DNA of 64,000 nucleotides, taken from contig NZ_BLXZ01000002.1 in NCBI RefSeq assembly GCF_014193675.1, forward strand, positions 248,001 through 312,000, written 5' to 3'. The position numbers and the translations under genes are program-made. This stretch comes from Geomonas limicola. GTDB taxonomy: Bacteria; Desulfobacterota; Desulfuromonadia; Geobacterales; Geobacteraceae. A model generated the notes under the pieces. It was not told where the DNA came from, did no database searches, and saw only the letters and a list, made by a program, of their open reading frames with translations. This document shows, one piece after another, positions 27,509-40,112 of the stretch; positions within the stretch are counted from its first letter, which is position 1, and each line of letters opens with the position of its first letter.

Positions 27509-28456
27509 TCAGTTCGTCCCGGCACCGCTCGCCTCGTGCGAGGGGCGCGGCTGACGGCTCCCCCAGTATACCCCGATCACCACCAGGCAGCCCCCCCAGA
27601 TCTGGGCGGCTATGAGCCGCTCGTTCAATAACAGCGCCGCCAGCAGGGTCCCGAAGACCGGCACCAGGTTCACGAAGGCGGCGGCACGTGCCGTCCCGAT
27701 CAGTTGCACCCCCTGGTACCACCAGACAAAGCCGACCACCGTCCCCAGAAGCGCCAGTTGCAGGATGGCGACCCACCCCATCAAGCTGAACTGGGGCAGC
27801 GGTCCACCAAGGGTCGCGTGCTCCACGAAGGCCGCAGGCACCAGGAGGACCGCGCCGAAAAAGGCCGCGTACGCGGTGGCCGCAAGCGGCGTGAATTTGG
27901 CGAGTACCATTTTGCCAAGTATCGAGTAGAGCGCCCAGCAAAGCGGTGCCCCCAGCATGATCAGGTCGCCGCGGTTGAAGGAGTGCTGCAGGATGACGTC
28001 CAGCGAGCCCCGGGCGATGACCAGGGTAACCCCGACCAGCGAGAGTAACAGCCCGGCCGCCTGGGTAGGGCGCACCTTCTCGCGCAGCCACAGGGCCGAG
28101 AGGACCGCGGTCAAGAGAGGGTTGATCGCCACGATGAGCGCGCCGTTACTGGCGGTGGTGAGCTTGAGGCCGGTGAAGAACACCGCGTTGTAGAGAAAAA
28201 CGCCGGTAAGCCCCAGGCTGAAAAGCCCCAGGAATTGGCGCAGCGAGCGCGGCAGGGGGAAGCTCGTCCCGGCGCTGCGGGCCTGCCAGGCAGCCATCGG
28301 CACGAGCAGCAGGGCCGCGATAAGGAAACGTGAGCTGGCGGCAAAAAAAGGTGGCGCCTCCTTGACCGCAAAGCGTGCGGCGACGAAGGTGCCACCCCAG
28401 AAAAACGTGGTGAGCCAGAGCTTGAGATAGACGCGGTTGATACGAACCTCCTTCAA
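27509..28456 (-). CDS. EamA/DMT-family transporter with uncertain start
   Basis: About 315 aa, ten membrane helices, two EamA domains (first WLTTFFWGGTFVAARFAVKE, second GDLIMLGAPLCWALYSILGK). Putative metabolite exporter. The TTG at 28456 is the only standard start codon in the open frame before the first helix, but it overlaps the ribosome site AAGGAGG. The codon properly spaced from that site is ATC at 28441, a very rare start. The product is clear; the first five residues are not. Confidence 0.85.
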   Translation of the reverse strand: MKEVRINRVYLKLWLTTFFWGGTFVAARFAVKEAPPFFAASSRFLIAALLLVPMAAWQARSAGTSFPLPRSLRQFLGLFSLGLTGVFLYNAVFFTGLKLTTASNGALIVAINPLLTAVLSALWLREKVRPTQAAGLLLSLVGVTLVIARGSLDVILQHSFNRGDLIMLGAPLCWALYSILGKMVLAKFTPLAATAYAAFFGAVLLVPAAFVEHATLGGPLPQFSLMGWVAILQLALLGTVVGFVWWYQGVQLIGTARAAAFVNLVPVFGTLLAALLLNERLIAAQIWGGCLVVIGVYWGSRQPRPSHEASGAGTN

Positions 28457-28548
28457 TGCAGCTGTTTCAGTACTCAGTCAACGGTGAGCGACCTACCGCT
28501 TCCCGTTGTCAGTTGTCCATCGTCAATCGTCAATTAAATTACCTGCCT

Positions 28549-29580
28549 TCAGTTCCACCGAATCAGCTCCCGCTCCATATCCACCTGGTAGGGGTGTTTC
28601 GCCAGGAAGTCCATGCCGAGCAGGCCGTCGTGCAGCCCCTGGCTGCCACGGTAGGGAAGGACGTCCAGTTCGGGACCCGTCATGGTGAAAGGCCCCACGC
28701 TCAGTGAGTCGACGGGTGCCGCCCAGGCATGGACGAGCCTGCCGTCGGCGACCTCCGCCTGCGTCGCGCGCGCCGACTTCAGGTCGATCTTCAGTTTCCC
28801 CGCCACCCCTTCGTGGATCGAGCTGCGGGTCGCACCGGTATCGAGAACCAGTTCCACCCGGATGCTCTCGGCCCCGTGGCGAATGAGAACCGGCACCAGG
28901 ATCTGGTTGTTGATGACCTGCACCCTGGTGAACTGGGCGTCTCCCCGCACCTGGCCGTGTTCTCCAAGCGAACCGGGTGCGGCTTCAGCCGGCGGTTTGG
29001 TCAATTTCAGGGTGATCGAAGGTGCCCCCCCTGTGCTAGTCGGCGGGAGCGGCGCCTGCGCCTGCGCCGGTGCAGGCAGGGCAGCGGGTCGAGGTACCGC
29101 GAGGGCCTCACGCCGCTCCGGCACATTCGGCAGCTCACCGGAACGGATCACCAAGCCCGCCAGCAGGGCCACCAGAAGAAAGCTCCCCACGGCAGCAACG
29201 CGACCCACCCGGAAGCTGCTCCGCTCGCTGGGGCGGCTGCACGCTGCCAGGAGCTGCTGGGCATAGACCTTCAGCTTCTTCTTGAGCAGCGGGTCTGGGC
29301 ACCCTTCGGCTATCTCGGTCAGTACCGCCACGCCGCGGGTGTCCCTGGAGGCGCTTCTGATCATGGGGATGGCGATGAAACTCACCAGTTCCAGGACCGC
29401 AGCCTGCTTTTCTGCATACTCCGTGGTGTGCAGCGGCGGGCCGAGCTCGGTAAGGACCGTCCGGCTCATCTCGTAAAGCCCCGCCAGCAGGAGCTCCCCG
29501 CGCTCCTGCTCTCGGGGTACCTCGGACAGCTCGGCGGCCAGCTTCGCCTTCAGTACAGCACAACGTGCTTTCAGTTCCAT
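28549..29580 (-). CDS. Membrane-anchored retropepsin-like aspartic protease
   Basis: 343 aa. Residues 1-120 are a charged, helical cytoplasmic part; a single membrane helix spans about 126-146 (VGRVAAVGSFLLVALLAGLVI); a Pro/Ala-rich linker follows; the C-terminal domain carries the catalytic VLDTGATRSSI (Asp247) and GLLGMDF, the pattern of bacterial retroviral-type aspartyl proteases. The catalytic domain would face the periplasm. The ATG at 29580 is 5 bases after GAGGAGG; a GTG two codons upstream is less likely. Substrate unknown. Confidence 0.85.
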   Translation of the reverse strand: MELKARCAVLKAKLAAELSEVPREQERGELLLAGLYEMSRTVLTELGPPLHTTEYAEKQAAVLELVSFIAIPMIRSASRDTRGVAVLTEIAEGCPDPLLKKKLKVYAQQLLAACSRPSERSSFRVGRVAAVGSFLLVALLAGLVIRSGELPNVPERREALAVPRPAALPAPAQAQAPLPPTSTGGAPSITLKLTKPPAEAAPGSLGEHGQVRGDAQFTRVQVINNQILVPVLIRHGAESIRVELVLDTGATRSSIHEGVAGKLKIDLKSARATQAEVADGRLVHAWAAPVDSLSVGPFTMTGPELDVLPYRGSQGLHDGLLGMDFLAKHPYQVDMERELIRWN

Positions 29581-29639
29581 CCCCACCTCCTCGCCCGGCT
29601 GCCGCGAAAGCAGCGGGCCCCGGAAAAGATGGGGAAAGT

Positions 29640-31031
29640 TTAACGCACAATGTTTCCGGCGTCGGGTTCCCTCACCAGCTTCTTCTCCTCATGTGTCATC
29701 CGCGATACCGTGCGCAGGACGTAGAGCATCGCTACCAGCGCGGCACCCCAGGTAACCACCAGGATCCCGCACCAGATGCCGTAGAGCCCCCAGCCGAGGA
29801 GGACGGCCAAGAGGTAGAAAACCGGCACCGGCAGGACAATCTGTCTCATGAGCCCGAGGATCAGCGGGAAAACCGGGCGTTTCAGCCCCTGGAGCACCGA
29901 GACGCTGGTGTAGAGGATCACGTAGGCAATGAAGACGAACACCTCGATGTGCAGGTAGTTGACGCCGATCTGCACCACCGCCGGATCCTTGGTGAAGAGT
30001 CGCATCAGGGGCCCGGCCCAGAGGAACACGCCTGCGGTCCCGAACGCCATCAGCACCACACCGGCTTTCAGTGCGGTCTGCACCGTTTCCAGCACCCGCT
30101 CCAGCCGGCGGGCGCCGAAGTTCTGCGCGACCAGGGCGAGGGTGGCGACGTTCATCCCCATGATCGGCATCAGGGCGATCTGCTCGATGCGGGTAGCGAT
30201 GCCGTAGGCTGCCACCGCGTCGCGGCCGTAGCGCCCCACGAACCAGGTGATCACGAAGATCCCCAGTCCCACGGTGAGCATGTTGAGGCTGGAGGGGAAG
30301 CCCTGCTTGAAGAGCTCTAGGTAGGCGCGCCGCTCCGGCAGCAGCCCGTGCAGCGATCCCGTTAACAGGCCGGTACGCTTGGTGCGGCCGATGAGGTAGA
30401 CATTGCCGAGGGCCTGGATCACCACGGTCGCCCAGGCGACCCCCGCCACGCCGAGTGCCGGCATGCCGAAGCCGCCGTAGAGAAACCACGGGTCGAGGAC
30501 CAGGTTCAACAGGCACCCGGCCACCAGGAAATTGCGGAAACTCTTGGTATCTCCCGTTGCGTTGAGGATCGAGTTCAACACGAAGTTGACCAGGAAGAAA
30601 AGGCTCCCCATGAAGATGGCGTTGATGTAGCTCAGCGCCAGGTCGTGCACCTTCCCGGTGGCTCCCAACAGGGTGAAGAGCCAGGGGGCGAGCAAGAGCC
30701 CGGCCGCGGTCACCAGGGCGCCGTTGGCCAGTCCGAAGGAGATGGTCTGCACGGCGAGGTGGCCCGCCTCTTTCCGGTTATCGGCTCCCAGGGCATGGCC
30801 GATCAGGGCGGTGGCCCCGGTGGAGATCCCGGCACCCACGGCGATGATCAGGAAGAAGACCGGAAAGGACATGGAAAGCGCGGCGAGCGCCTCGGTCGAG
30901 ACCTTCCCCCCATAGTAGGTATCCACCACGTTGAACATGGTGTTGAAGAAGTAGCCGATGCTGGTGGGAACCGCTATCTTGCGGATCAGCTTCGGAATGG
31001 GCTGGTTCAGGAGGTCGAACTGTTGGCTCAT
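29640..31031 (-). CDS. MATE-family multidrug/sodium antiporter
   Basis: 463 aa, twelve predicted membrane helices in two halves. Opening IPKLIRKIAVPTSIGYFFNTMFNVVDTYYGG, then GAGISTGATALIGHALGA and, in the second half, GMNVATLALVAQNFGARRLE are typical of MATE exporters that use ion gradients to expel cationic compounds. The ribosome site is weak. It ends 59 bases upstream of the protease gene start on the same strand, so it could be co-transcribed with it. Confidence 0.9.
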   Translation of the reverse strand: MSQQFDLLNQPIPKLIRKIAVPTSIGYFFNTMFNVVDTYYGGKVSTEALAALSMSFPVFFLIIAVGAGISTGATALIGHALGADNRKEAGHLAVQTISFGLANGALVTAAGLLLAPWLFTLLGATGKVHDLALSYINAIFMGSLFFLVNFVLNSILNATGDTKSFRNFLVAGCLLNLVLDPWFLYGGFGMPALGVAGVAWATVVIQALGNVYLIGRTKRTGLLTGSLHGLLPERRAYLELFKQGFPSSLNMLTVGLGIFVITWFVGRYGRDAVAAYGIATRIEQIALMPIMGMNVATLALVAQNFGARRLERVLETVQTALKAGVVLMAFGTAGVFLWAGPLMRLFTKDPAVVQIGVNYLHIEVFVFIAYVILYTSVSVLQGLKRPVFPLILGLMRQIVLPVPVFYLLAVLLGWGLYGIWCGILVVTWGAALVAMLYVLRTVSRMTHEEKKLVREPDAGNIVR

Positions 31032-31125
31032 AGGTCGTGTGATTCTCGAGAGTGCTGGATGGACACCGGATTGGCGAAGGGAGGATGTTACCCCGGTTTG
31101 TCGGGCGGGGCAAGCCGGATTTGCC

Positions 31126-31854
31126 TCAGTACTTAAGGACCCTGCTCAGGAAGCTGGTCAACTCCGCGGTCTTTGGCTGGTTGAAGAGTTCGTCCGCGTG
31201 GCCGGTTTCCAGGATCCTGCCGCCGGAGAGGAACAGGCAGTGATCCGCCACCCGGCGCGCGAACCCCATGTTGTGGGTCACCAGGATGAGCTCGCGCCCC
31301 TCCGCTTTCAGCTCGGCGATCAGGTCGAGGACCTCGGCAGTCATTTCCGGATCGAGGGCCGAGGTGGGTTCGTCCAGCAGCAGGAAGCGCGGCTTGATGG
31401 CGATGGCACGCACGATGGCCACCCGCTGCTGCTGACCACCGGAGAGTTCCATGGGCATCTTGTGGGCATGCGCCTCCAGGTGGAAGCGCCGCAAAAGCTC
31501 GAGCGCATACGCGGTCGCCTCTGCCCGCGGCTGGCCGTGCGCCTGCACGAGCGGCAGGGTCACGTTCTCCAGCGCCGTCAGGTGGGGGAAGAGGTTGTAG
31601 GCCTGGAACACGGTCCCTATGCGGCGCCGGTAGCGGATCAGGTGCTCCTCGTGGCTGGGGAGCGGGTCGCCGTCGATGAGGACGCTCCCCTGGTCCAGGA
31701 GCTCAAGCCCGGCGAGCACGCGCAAGAGAGTCGACTTCCCCCCTCCGGAGGGGCCGATCAGCACCAGGGAGCGCGCCTCGGCCTCGAGCGTTATGCCATC
31801 CAGCGCCGTCTGGCCCTGGAAGCGCTTTACCAGGTTGGTCAGCTTAAGTTGCAT
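31126..31854 (-). CDS. Polar amino acid ABC transporter ATP-binding protein
   Basis: 242 aa. Walker A GPSGGGKST, Q-loop VFQAYNLFPHLTALEN, signature LSGGQQQR, Walker B LLLDEPTSALDP and switch His in VTHNMGFAR, typical of the GlnQ/HisP group. It overlaps the permease gene by 11 bases and completes a binding protein-permease-ATPase operon (33540 to 31126). Confidence 0.92.
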   Translation of the reverse strand: MQLKLTNLVKRFQGQTALDGITLEAEARSLVLIGPSGGGKSTLLRVLAGLELLDQGSVLIDGDPLPSHEEHLIRYRRRIGTVFQAYNLFPHLTALENVTLPLVQAHGQPRAEATAYALELLRRFHLEAHAHKMPMELSGGQQQRVAIVRAIAIKPRFLLLDEPTSALDPEMTAEVLDLIAELKAEGRELILVTHNMGFARRVADHCLFLSGGRILETGHADELFNQPKTAELTSFLSRVLKY

Positions 31855-32644
31855 AGCGGAACCTTCCCTCCAGGTAGCGGCTCAACAGCGATATCGGCAA
31901 GGTCAGTATCAGGTAACCGACGGCAAGCGGCAGGTAGCTCTCCATGGTGGAATAGGTGAAGGCGTTCACCTCCTGGGCGTTCAGAGTGAGTTCGCTCACC
32001 GCGATGATGGAAAGCAGCGAGGAGTCCTTGATGAGCGAGGCGAACTGGCCGGCCAAGGGGGGCAGGATCCGGCGCATCACCTGGGGGAAGATCACGAAGC
32101 GGTAGGTCTGGCCGCGGGTCAGGCCGATGGCGCGGGCCGATTCGAGCTGGGTATCGCCGACGCTTTCGATCCCCGCCCTGATGATCTCGCTGATGTAGGC
32201 GCCGGCGAAGAGCGCCAGGGTCAGCACCCCGACTGCATAGCGGTTACCGATACCGAAGGCGTCAGCAACTACGTAGAAAAAGACCAGGATCTGAACCAGG
32301 AGCGGCGTGCCGCGGATCAGCTCGACGTAGATCTTGCCGAGGTAGCGCACGACGAGCAAGGAGGAACGCTGGGCGAGCGCCGTGCAGAGACCGAAGAAGA
32401 TGCTGGTGATGAGCGAGGCCGCGGAAATGGCCAGGGTCACCAGCCAACCGGTGAGGAATTTCTGCCGGTAACCATAGATGGCGCCCCAGTTCCAGCCGTA
32501 CTGGAGGCGGTAGAAGGCGTAGCTGAAGATGGCGGCGAGGATGAGGACTGCCAGCAGCACGCCGATGATTCTTCCGTGCAGGGTAATCTCTTCCTTGTTG
32601 CCCCTGCGGCGTACGAAGAAGGCGGCTGTCCAGCGTGATTTCAT
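31844..32644 (-). CDS. Polar amino acid ABC transporter permease
   Basis: 266 aa. His/Glu/Gln/Arg/opine-type permease: the EAA motif region reads ESARAIGLTRGQTYRFVIFPQ and the usual IYVELIRGTPLLVQILVFF is present. An extra N-terminal segment with one helix (about 24-45) precedes the five core helices, a common layout. Substrate is not predictable from sequence; an amino acid is likely from the family. Confidence 0.92.
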   Translation of the reverse strand: MKSRWTAAFFVRRRGNKEEITLHGRIIGVLLAVLILAAIFSYAFYRLQYGWNWGAIYGYRQKFLTGWLVTLAISAASLITSIFFGLCTALAQRSSLLVVRYLGKIYVELIRGTPLLVQILVFFYVVADAFGIGNRYAVGVLTLALFAGAYISEIIRAGIESVGDTQLESARAIGLTRGQTYRFVIFPQVMRRILPPLAGQFASLIKDSSLLSIIAVSELTLNAQEVNAFTYSTMESYLPLAVGYLILTLPISLLSRYLEGRFRYAT

Positions 32645-32742
32645 GAAACCTCGGGTGGTCGCTTAGAACAGGGAGTGGAGCCGGTAGTGGCCTCGGCGAC
32701 CTCCCCTTCCCCCGCAGGGTCAGGGGAGCAACAGCCTTGCAC

Positions 32743-33540
32743 CTATAAGAAGAACGGGAACCCCAGCTGCTGGAAGGCGTCCTTCTCCTCCTTCAGGTAG
32801 CGGTCGCCGAGCTTGCCGAAACCGCCGCTCTTCCTGAACTCGAAAAGAAACCGGTTGACCTTTGCCTTAAGCTCGTCGTTCCCTTTACGGATGCCGACGG
32901 CCCAGGATTCGGTCTGGAAGGGCTTGAGTATCGGGCGGGTGGTATCCCGGTTTCTCTGAAAATTCTGGTAGGTCGACATCTGGTCGTAGATGAAGGCATC
33001 GGCCTTCCCTTGCACCACCTCGAGCACCGCGGCCGCTTCCTTGTCCAGTACCAGGACCTTTGCTTTCTTCAGGTTGTTACTTGCGTAGAGGTGACCGGTG
33101 GTCCCTTTCTTGACGGCGATGGTACGCCCCGGCTGATCGAAGTCGACGATGGTGCTGCCCCGGACATTTTTGCCGGCCAACAGACAGAGGCCCGTGGTGA
33201 GGTAGGGATCCGAGAAGTCGATGGATTTGGCGCGCTCAGGCGTCGCCGTCATCGAAGAGATGATCAGGTCGATCTTCCCCGTCTTCAGTGCAGGGATCAG
33301 CCCATCGAAGGCCATGTTCCTGATTTCCACCGGCCGCCCCAGCGCCTTGCCCAGCTCGTAGGCCAACTGTACGCTGACCCCGTCGGGCTTCCCCTTGGCA
33401 TCGGTCATCTCGAATGGCGGGTACGCCAACTCCATACCCACCACCAGCGGTTTTCCAGCGGCGTGCACCGGTATCGAAACGGCTAACTGCAGGACCAGGA
33501 CTAGAGTTAACAGGCCAATACACTTGATCCCTTTGAACAA
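32743..33540 (-). CDS. Polar amino acid ABC transporter substrate-binding protein
   Basis: 265 aa. Signal peptide 1-27 (LLTLVLVLQLAVSIPVHA), then GMELAYPPFEMTDAKGKPDGVSV and GKIDLIISSMTATPERAKSIDFSDPY, the signature of family 3 solute-binding proteins. The start is TTG, 7 bases after GGAGG. First gene of a three-gene ABC operon; a 98-base gap before the permease may hold an attenuating structure. Confidence 0.9.
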   Translation of the reverse strand: MFKGIKCIGLLTLVLVLQLAVSIPVHAAGKPLVVGMELAYPPFEMTDAKGKPDGVSVQLAYELGKALGRPVEIRNMAFDGLIPALKTGKIDLIISSMTATPERAKSIDFSDPYLTTGLCLLAGKNVRGSTIVDFDQPGRTIAVKKGTTGHLYASNNLKKAKVLVLDKEAAAVLEVVQGKADAFIYDQMSTYQNFQRNRDTTRPILKPFQTESWAVGIRKGNDELKAKVNRFLFEFRKSGGFGKLGDRYLKEEKDAFQQLGFPFFL

Positions 33541-33848
33541 GGTGCACCTCCACTGATAAAAGTTGCTGATACCTAATACACCCTGGGTCGGTTACTGTCA
33601 ATGAAGGGACGCTTACTTGTGCTTGCGTGGTGCCACTGAGTCTGGAGCAGGCGGGAACAGTGTGGACAAGTAATCTTCTCGTACTGGATGAGTTCCATCG
33701 TGTGAGTGAATTTCCCCTCGCCCTCCGGGAGAGGGATGCGCACCCGCGCAATAGTATTCGGAGGGGCCACTGCCGGTTCGGCCACCCACAAACAAAAAAA
33801 GAGCGGCCTCAAGCCGCTCTTTTTCGTTCTTTATGCAAAATGTATCGG
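33541..33848. other. Intergenic region with atp terminator and repeat fragment
   Basis: 308 bases without a gene between atpC and the binding protein. It contains the atp operon terminator (33794-33824) and a REP-like fragment (CCTCGCCCTCCGGGAGAGGG, 33716-33735). Confidence 0.6.
33794..33824 (-). terminator. Terminator of the F1 atp operon
   Basis: Seven-base GC arms GAGCGGC/GCCGCTC around CTCAA, flanked by A and T tracts on both sides, 25 bases after the atpC stop. Confidence 0.88.
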
Positions 33849-34262
33849 TTACAGCTTCGCCTTGCCGGCAACCTGAACCCTGATCAGGGCGCGCTCGAGA
33901 GCGGCCTCGTAGATGCGGAAGTTCTTGTCCTCCGGGGTGAGCCCTTTAAGCTCGGCCTCGGCGCGGCCCAGAGCGGCCTTGGCGCGCTCCAGATCGATTT
34001 CGTCCGCCTTCTCGGCGGTCTCGACCAGGACGGTAACCGTGTCGTTCTCTACTTCGAAGTAGCCCCAGTTGACCGCCATGTGGTACAGCGCACCGTCCTT
34101 TTTATAGGTCAGCTCGCCGATCTTCAGGGAGGTAAGGAAGGGAGCATGGCCCGGAAGCACGCCGAACTCGCCGAGTGCACCGTTTGCGGTGATCTCGTCG
34201 ACTTCTTCCGAGAGGACCTTCTTGTAGGGAGTTACCAGTTCTACTTTCAGTTTTTCAGCCAT
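33849..34262 (-). CDS. atpC: ATP synthase F1 subunit epsilon
   Basis: 137 aa, central-stalk subunit that can inhibit ATP hydrolysis. N-terminal beta sandwich (LKVELVTPYKKVL, GEFGVLPGHAPFLTSLKIG) and a C-terminal two-helix hairpin (DEIDLERAKAALGRAEAEL). Last gene of the F1 operon, 117 bases after atpD, with a terminator close behind. Confidence 0.95.
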   Translation of the reverse strand: MAEKLKVELVTPYKKVLSEEVDEITANGALGEFGVLPGHAPFLTSLKIGELTYKKDGALYHMAVNWGYFEVENDTVTVLVETAEKADEIDLERAKAALGRAEAELKGLTPEDKNFRIYEAALERALIRVQVAGKAKL

Positions 34263-34379
34263 ATATAACCCTTCTTAGAGTCCTGCGCCGTCCCATGCGG
34301 GCCGGTCTTTACCGCAGAACCAATGGGATTGTGAAGGTCGAGGCAGGGCGAGCTGTCACTCGCCCCACCTATCGTTTGA

Positions 34380-35825
<1,446 letters not shown>

Positions 35826-35841
35826 CTATTTGTTATAAGTT

Positions 35842-36705
<864 letters not shown>

Positions 36706-36724
36706 TTAGCTGTCCGTCCTTGGA

Positions 36725-38233
<1,509 letters not shown>

Positions 38234-38242
38234 AGAACCGTC

Positions 38243-38785
38243 TCACCCCTTCTGTAATGTATCTTGAATTCTTGCTAACTGTGTCCTTACGCTTCCGTCA
38301 AAGACTTTGCCGCCGATCTTGGTGATAACACCGCCGATGAGCGAGGGATCCACTTCAACCTTGAGTTCCACCTTCTTGCCGGTCGACTTCGCGAGCGTCG
38401 CCTTGATCTCCTCGATCTGGGCGGCGTCCAGCGGCAGGCCGGAGGTGAGCGTCGGGCGGATCACGCCGGACAGCTCGTCGGCCATGGCGCCGTAGCTCTC
38501 TGCGATGAGCGGCAGCGCAACGAGGCGGCCGCGCTCCAAAAGGAGCATCAGCAGGTTGGATACGATCGGGGAGACCTGGGAGCGGCTAACCAGCTCCTTC
38601 ATGATCTCGGTCTTGGACTCGATGCCGTAGGCGGGGTTGCTGAACACTTGGGCGAGTTCGCGGTTCTCGGTAAGAAGCGCGCTGAACCGGCCCAGGTCGG
38701 CGTTGTACTGGTCGACGGCCCCGGACTCGGAACCTATCTGCACCAGCGCCTTGGCGTAACGTTTGGCAATCGCGTTAATGCTCAA
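38243..38785 (-). CDS. atpH: ATP synthase F1 subunit delta
   Basis: 180 aa, peripheral-stalk subunit joining F1 to the b dimer. N-terminal helical bundle ([14 protein letters not shown]) and the C-terminal [26 protein letters not shown] signature region. The start codon is TTG overlapping the atpF stop (TTGA), so translation is coupled to atpF. Confidence 0.95.
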   Translation of the reverse strand: MSINAIAKRYAKALVQIGSESGAVDQYNADLGRFSALLTENRELAQVFSNPAYGIESKTEIMKELVSRSQVSPIVSNLLMLLLERGRLVALPLIAESYGAMADELSGVIRPTLTSGLPLDAAQIEEIKATLAKSTGKKVELKVEVDPSLIGGVITKIGGKVFDGSVRTQLARIQDTLQKG

Positions 38786-39399
38786 TGTAGAGTCACCACC
38801 TTGGAGATATATTCGCCCACCAGCTTGTCCTGGTCGCCTTTTGCAATGTTCTTCACGATCTTCTGCTCGGCCAGCTCGACGGCCAGCTTGGCGGCCTCGG
38901 CGCGGAGCTCGTTTTTCGCCTTGAGCACTTCCTGCTCGGCGGCCACTTCGGCCTGGGCCACGATGCGGGCAGCTGCTGCGTTCGCCTCGGCGACGATGCG
39001 CTCCTTCTCCAGCTCACCCTCGCGCTTCATGTTGGCCGAGATCTGCTCGATCTCCTGGTTGGCGGCCTCGAGGCGGCCGTTGTACTCCTGGAACTTCTTT
39101 TCGGCGGCTTCCTTGGCGGCGACCGCTTCTTCCAGGGTGCGCTTGATGCCGGCGGAACGGGCGGCCAGGGTCCCTTTCAGGTCGGCCTTCTTGATGGCCC
39201 AGACAGCGAGGACCACCAGGGCGCCGAAGTCGACACAGCGCCAGATGAAGTCCTTCATCTGAGCGGCGCCATGCCCGCCTTCGTGTCCGCCAGCGGCGTG
39301 CTGGGCCTCTTCGGCGAAACCGAAGGCGGCCAGGCCGAGGACGATGCCGCAGACGCAGAGAGCGGTCAGGGCGGTGCGGGAGATACGAGTAATATGCAT
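38782..39399 (-). CDS. atpF: ATP synthase F0 subunit b
   Basis: 205 aa, peripheral stalk. It has an extra N-terminal hydrophobic segment (about 8-28) that looks like a signal peptide, a His/Gly-rich stretch, then the real membrane anchor ([19 protein letters not shown]) and a long coiled coil. Such extended b subunits are usual in deltaproteobacteria. It works as a heterodimer with the b' protein encoded just upstream. AAGGAG lies 9 bases before ATG. Confidence 0.93.
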   Translation of the reverse strand: MHITRISRTALTALCVCGIVLGLAAFGFAEEAQHAAGGHEGGHGAAQMKDFIWRCVDFGALVVLAVWAIKKADLKGTLAARSAGIKRTLEEAVAAKEAAEKKFQEYNGRLEAANQEIEQISANMKREGELEKERIVAEANAAAARIVAQAEVAAEQEVLKAKNELRAEAAKLAVELAEQKIVKNIAKGDQDKLVGEYISKVVTLH

Positions 39400-39401
39400 G
39401 C

Positions 39402-39827
39402 TTACAGACTCCTTCCGAGTACTTTTTCGCAGATATCGGCGGACAGGGCCTCGGCGCTCGCCTTCAGGGCAGCGCGGGCTTCCTCGGCTTCCTTGGCGAC
39501 CTTGGCCTTGATGGAAGCGAGCTTCTCGGTCGACTCCTGACGGGCCTTCTCGAGGATGGCGGCCTCCTGAGCCTGCGCTTCCTTCTTAAGGACAGCGCGC
39601 TCGTCGGCGGCACCGGAGCGGATCTCGCGCAGGCGGGCCTCGTAGCTGGCCATTTTCTCCTGCACCTCGCGATCAACGGCAGCGCTCTTCTCTTTGGCGC
39701 CGGCGATCAGCGCGGCCCGGTCGGCAAGATGCTTCCTGATCGGCTTGTACAGGAAGACGTTCAGCAGCAGCACCAGGACCAGGAAGTTCACCAGCTGGAA
39801 TACAAATGCGATGTCTAAATTGATCAC
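39402..39827 (-). CDS. atpF': ATP synthase F0 subunit b'
   Basis: About 141 aa. N-terminal membrane anchor IAFVFQLVNFLVLVLLLNVF followed by YKPIRKHLADRAALIAGAKE and a charged coiled coil, the layout of the short second b subunit. The GTG at 39827 is chosen since AGAGGTGG lies just upstream; a TTG one codon earlier is too close to it. First gene of the F1 operon; two bases from atpF. Confidence 0.9.
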   Translation of the reverse strand: MINLDIAFVFQLVNFLVLVLLLNVFLYKPIRKHLADRAALIAGAKEKSAAVDREVQEKMASYEARLREIRSGAADERAVLKKEAQAQEAAILEKARQESTEKLASIKAKVAKEAEEARAALKASAEALSADICEKVLGRSL

Positions 39828-39901
39828 CAATCCACCTCTTGTTGAACATTTTTAAAGCGCTTGCTTACCCGCACCAAATCTGCGGTGCGCAAAACAGGTG
39901 G

Positions 39902-39931
39902 TAACTACCACATAAATCCCTCAACTGTCAA
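39902..39931 (-). promoter_or_regulatory. F1 atp operon promoter candidate
   Basis: On the minus strand TTGACA (39931-39926), 18 bases, TAGTTA (39907-39902); start near 39895. The leader carries AAGCGCTT (39855-39862), the same palindrome as in the nuoA leader. Confidence 0.45.
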
Positions 39932-39959
39932 GCGATTTATCCCTTTTGAAAGTAAAATT

Positions 39960-39973
39960 GTATACACGTATAC
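39960..39973. promoter_or_regulatory. Paired GTATAC motif upstream of the F1 atp operon
   Basis: GTATAC-AC-GTATAC, two hexamers 8 bases apart, about 65-80 bases upstream of the inferred start. It resembles the GTATAC-T-GTATAC dyad at nuoA and the hexamers at atpZ. Confidence 0.45.
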
Positions 39974-40063
39974 CTTTCACGTGGTTAGCGGGCACTGATT
40001 AGCGGAAAGCAGATCAGCTGATTTCCTTGCCGGAAAGAGGGGAGGAAGGGGAAGGAAAAAGGG

Positions 40064-40093
40064 GCGCCGGAGCCCGTCGCTGCAGGCTCCGGC
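40064..40093 (-). terminator. Terminator after parB
   Basis: GCCGGAGCC (40066-40074) and GGCTCCGGC (40085-40093) form a stem; on the minus strand it is followed by GCCCCTTTTTCC. It lies 20 bases after the parB stop. Confidence 0.7.
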
Positions 40094-40112
40094 CTTGGGT
40101 GTGGCAAACCGT

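Noticed and set aside
39831..40112. Replication origin between parB and the atp operon
   Set aside because: No cluster of TTATCCACA-type DnaA boxes was found.
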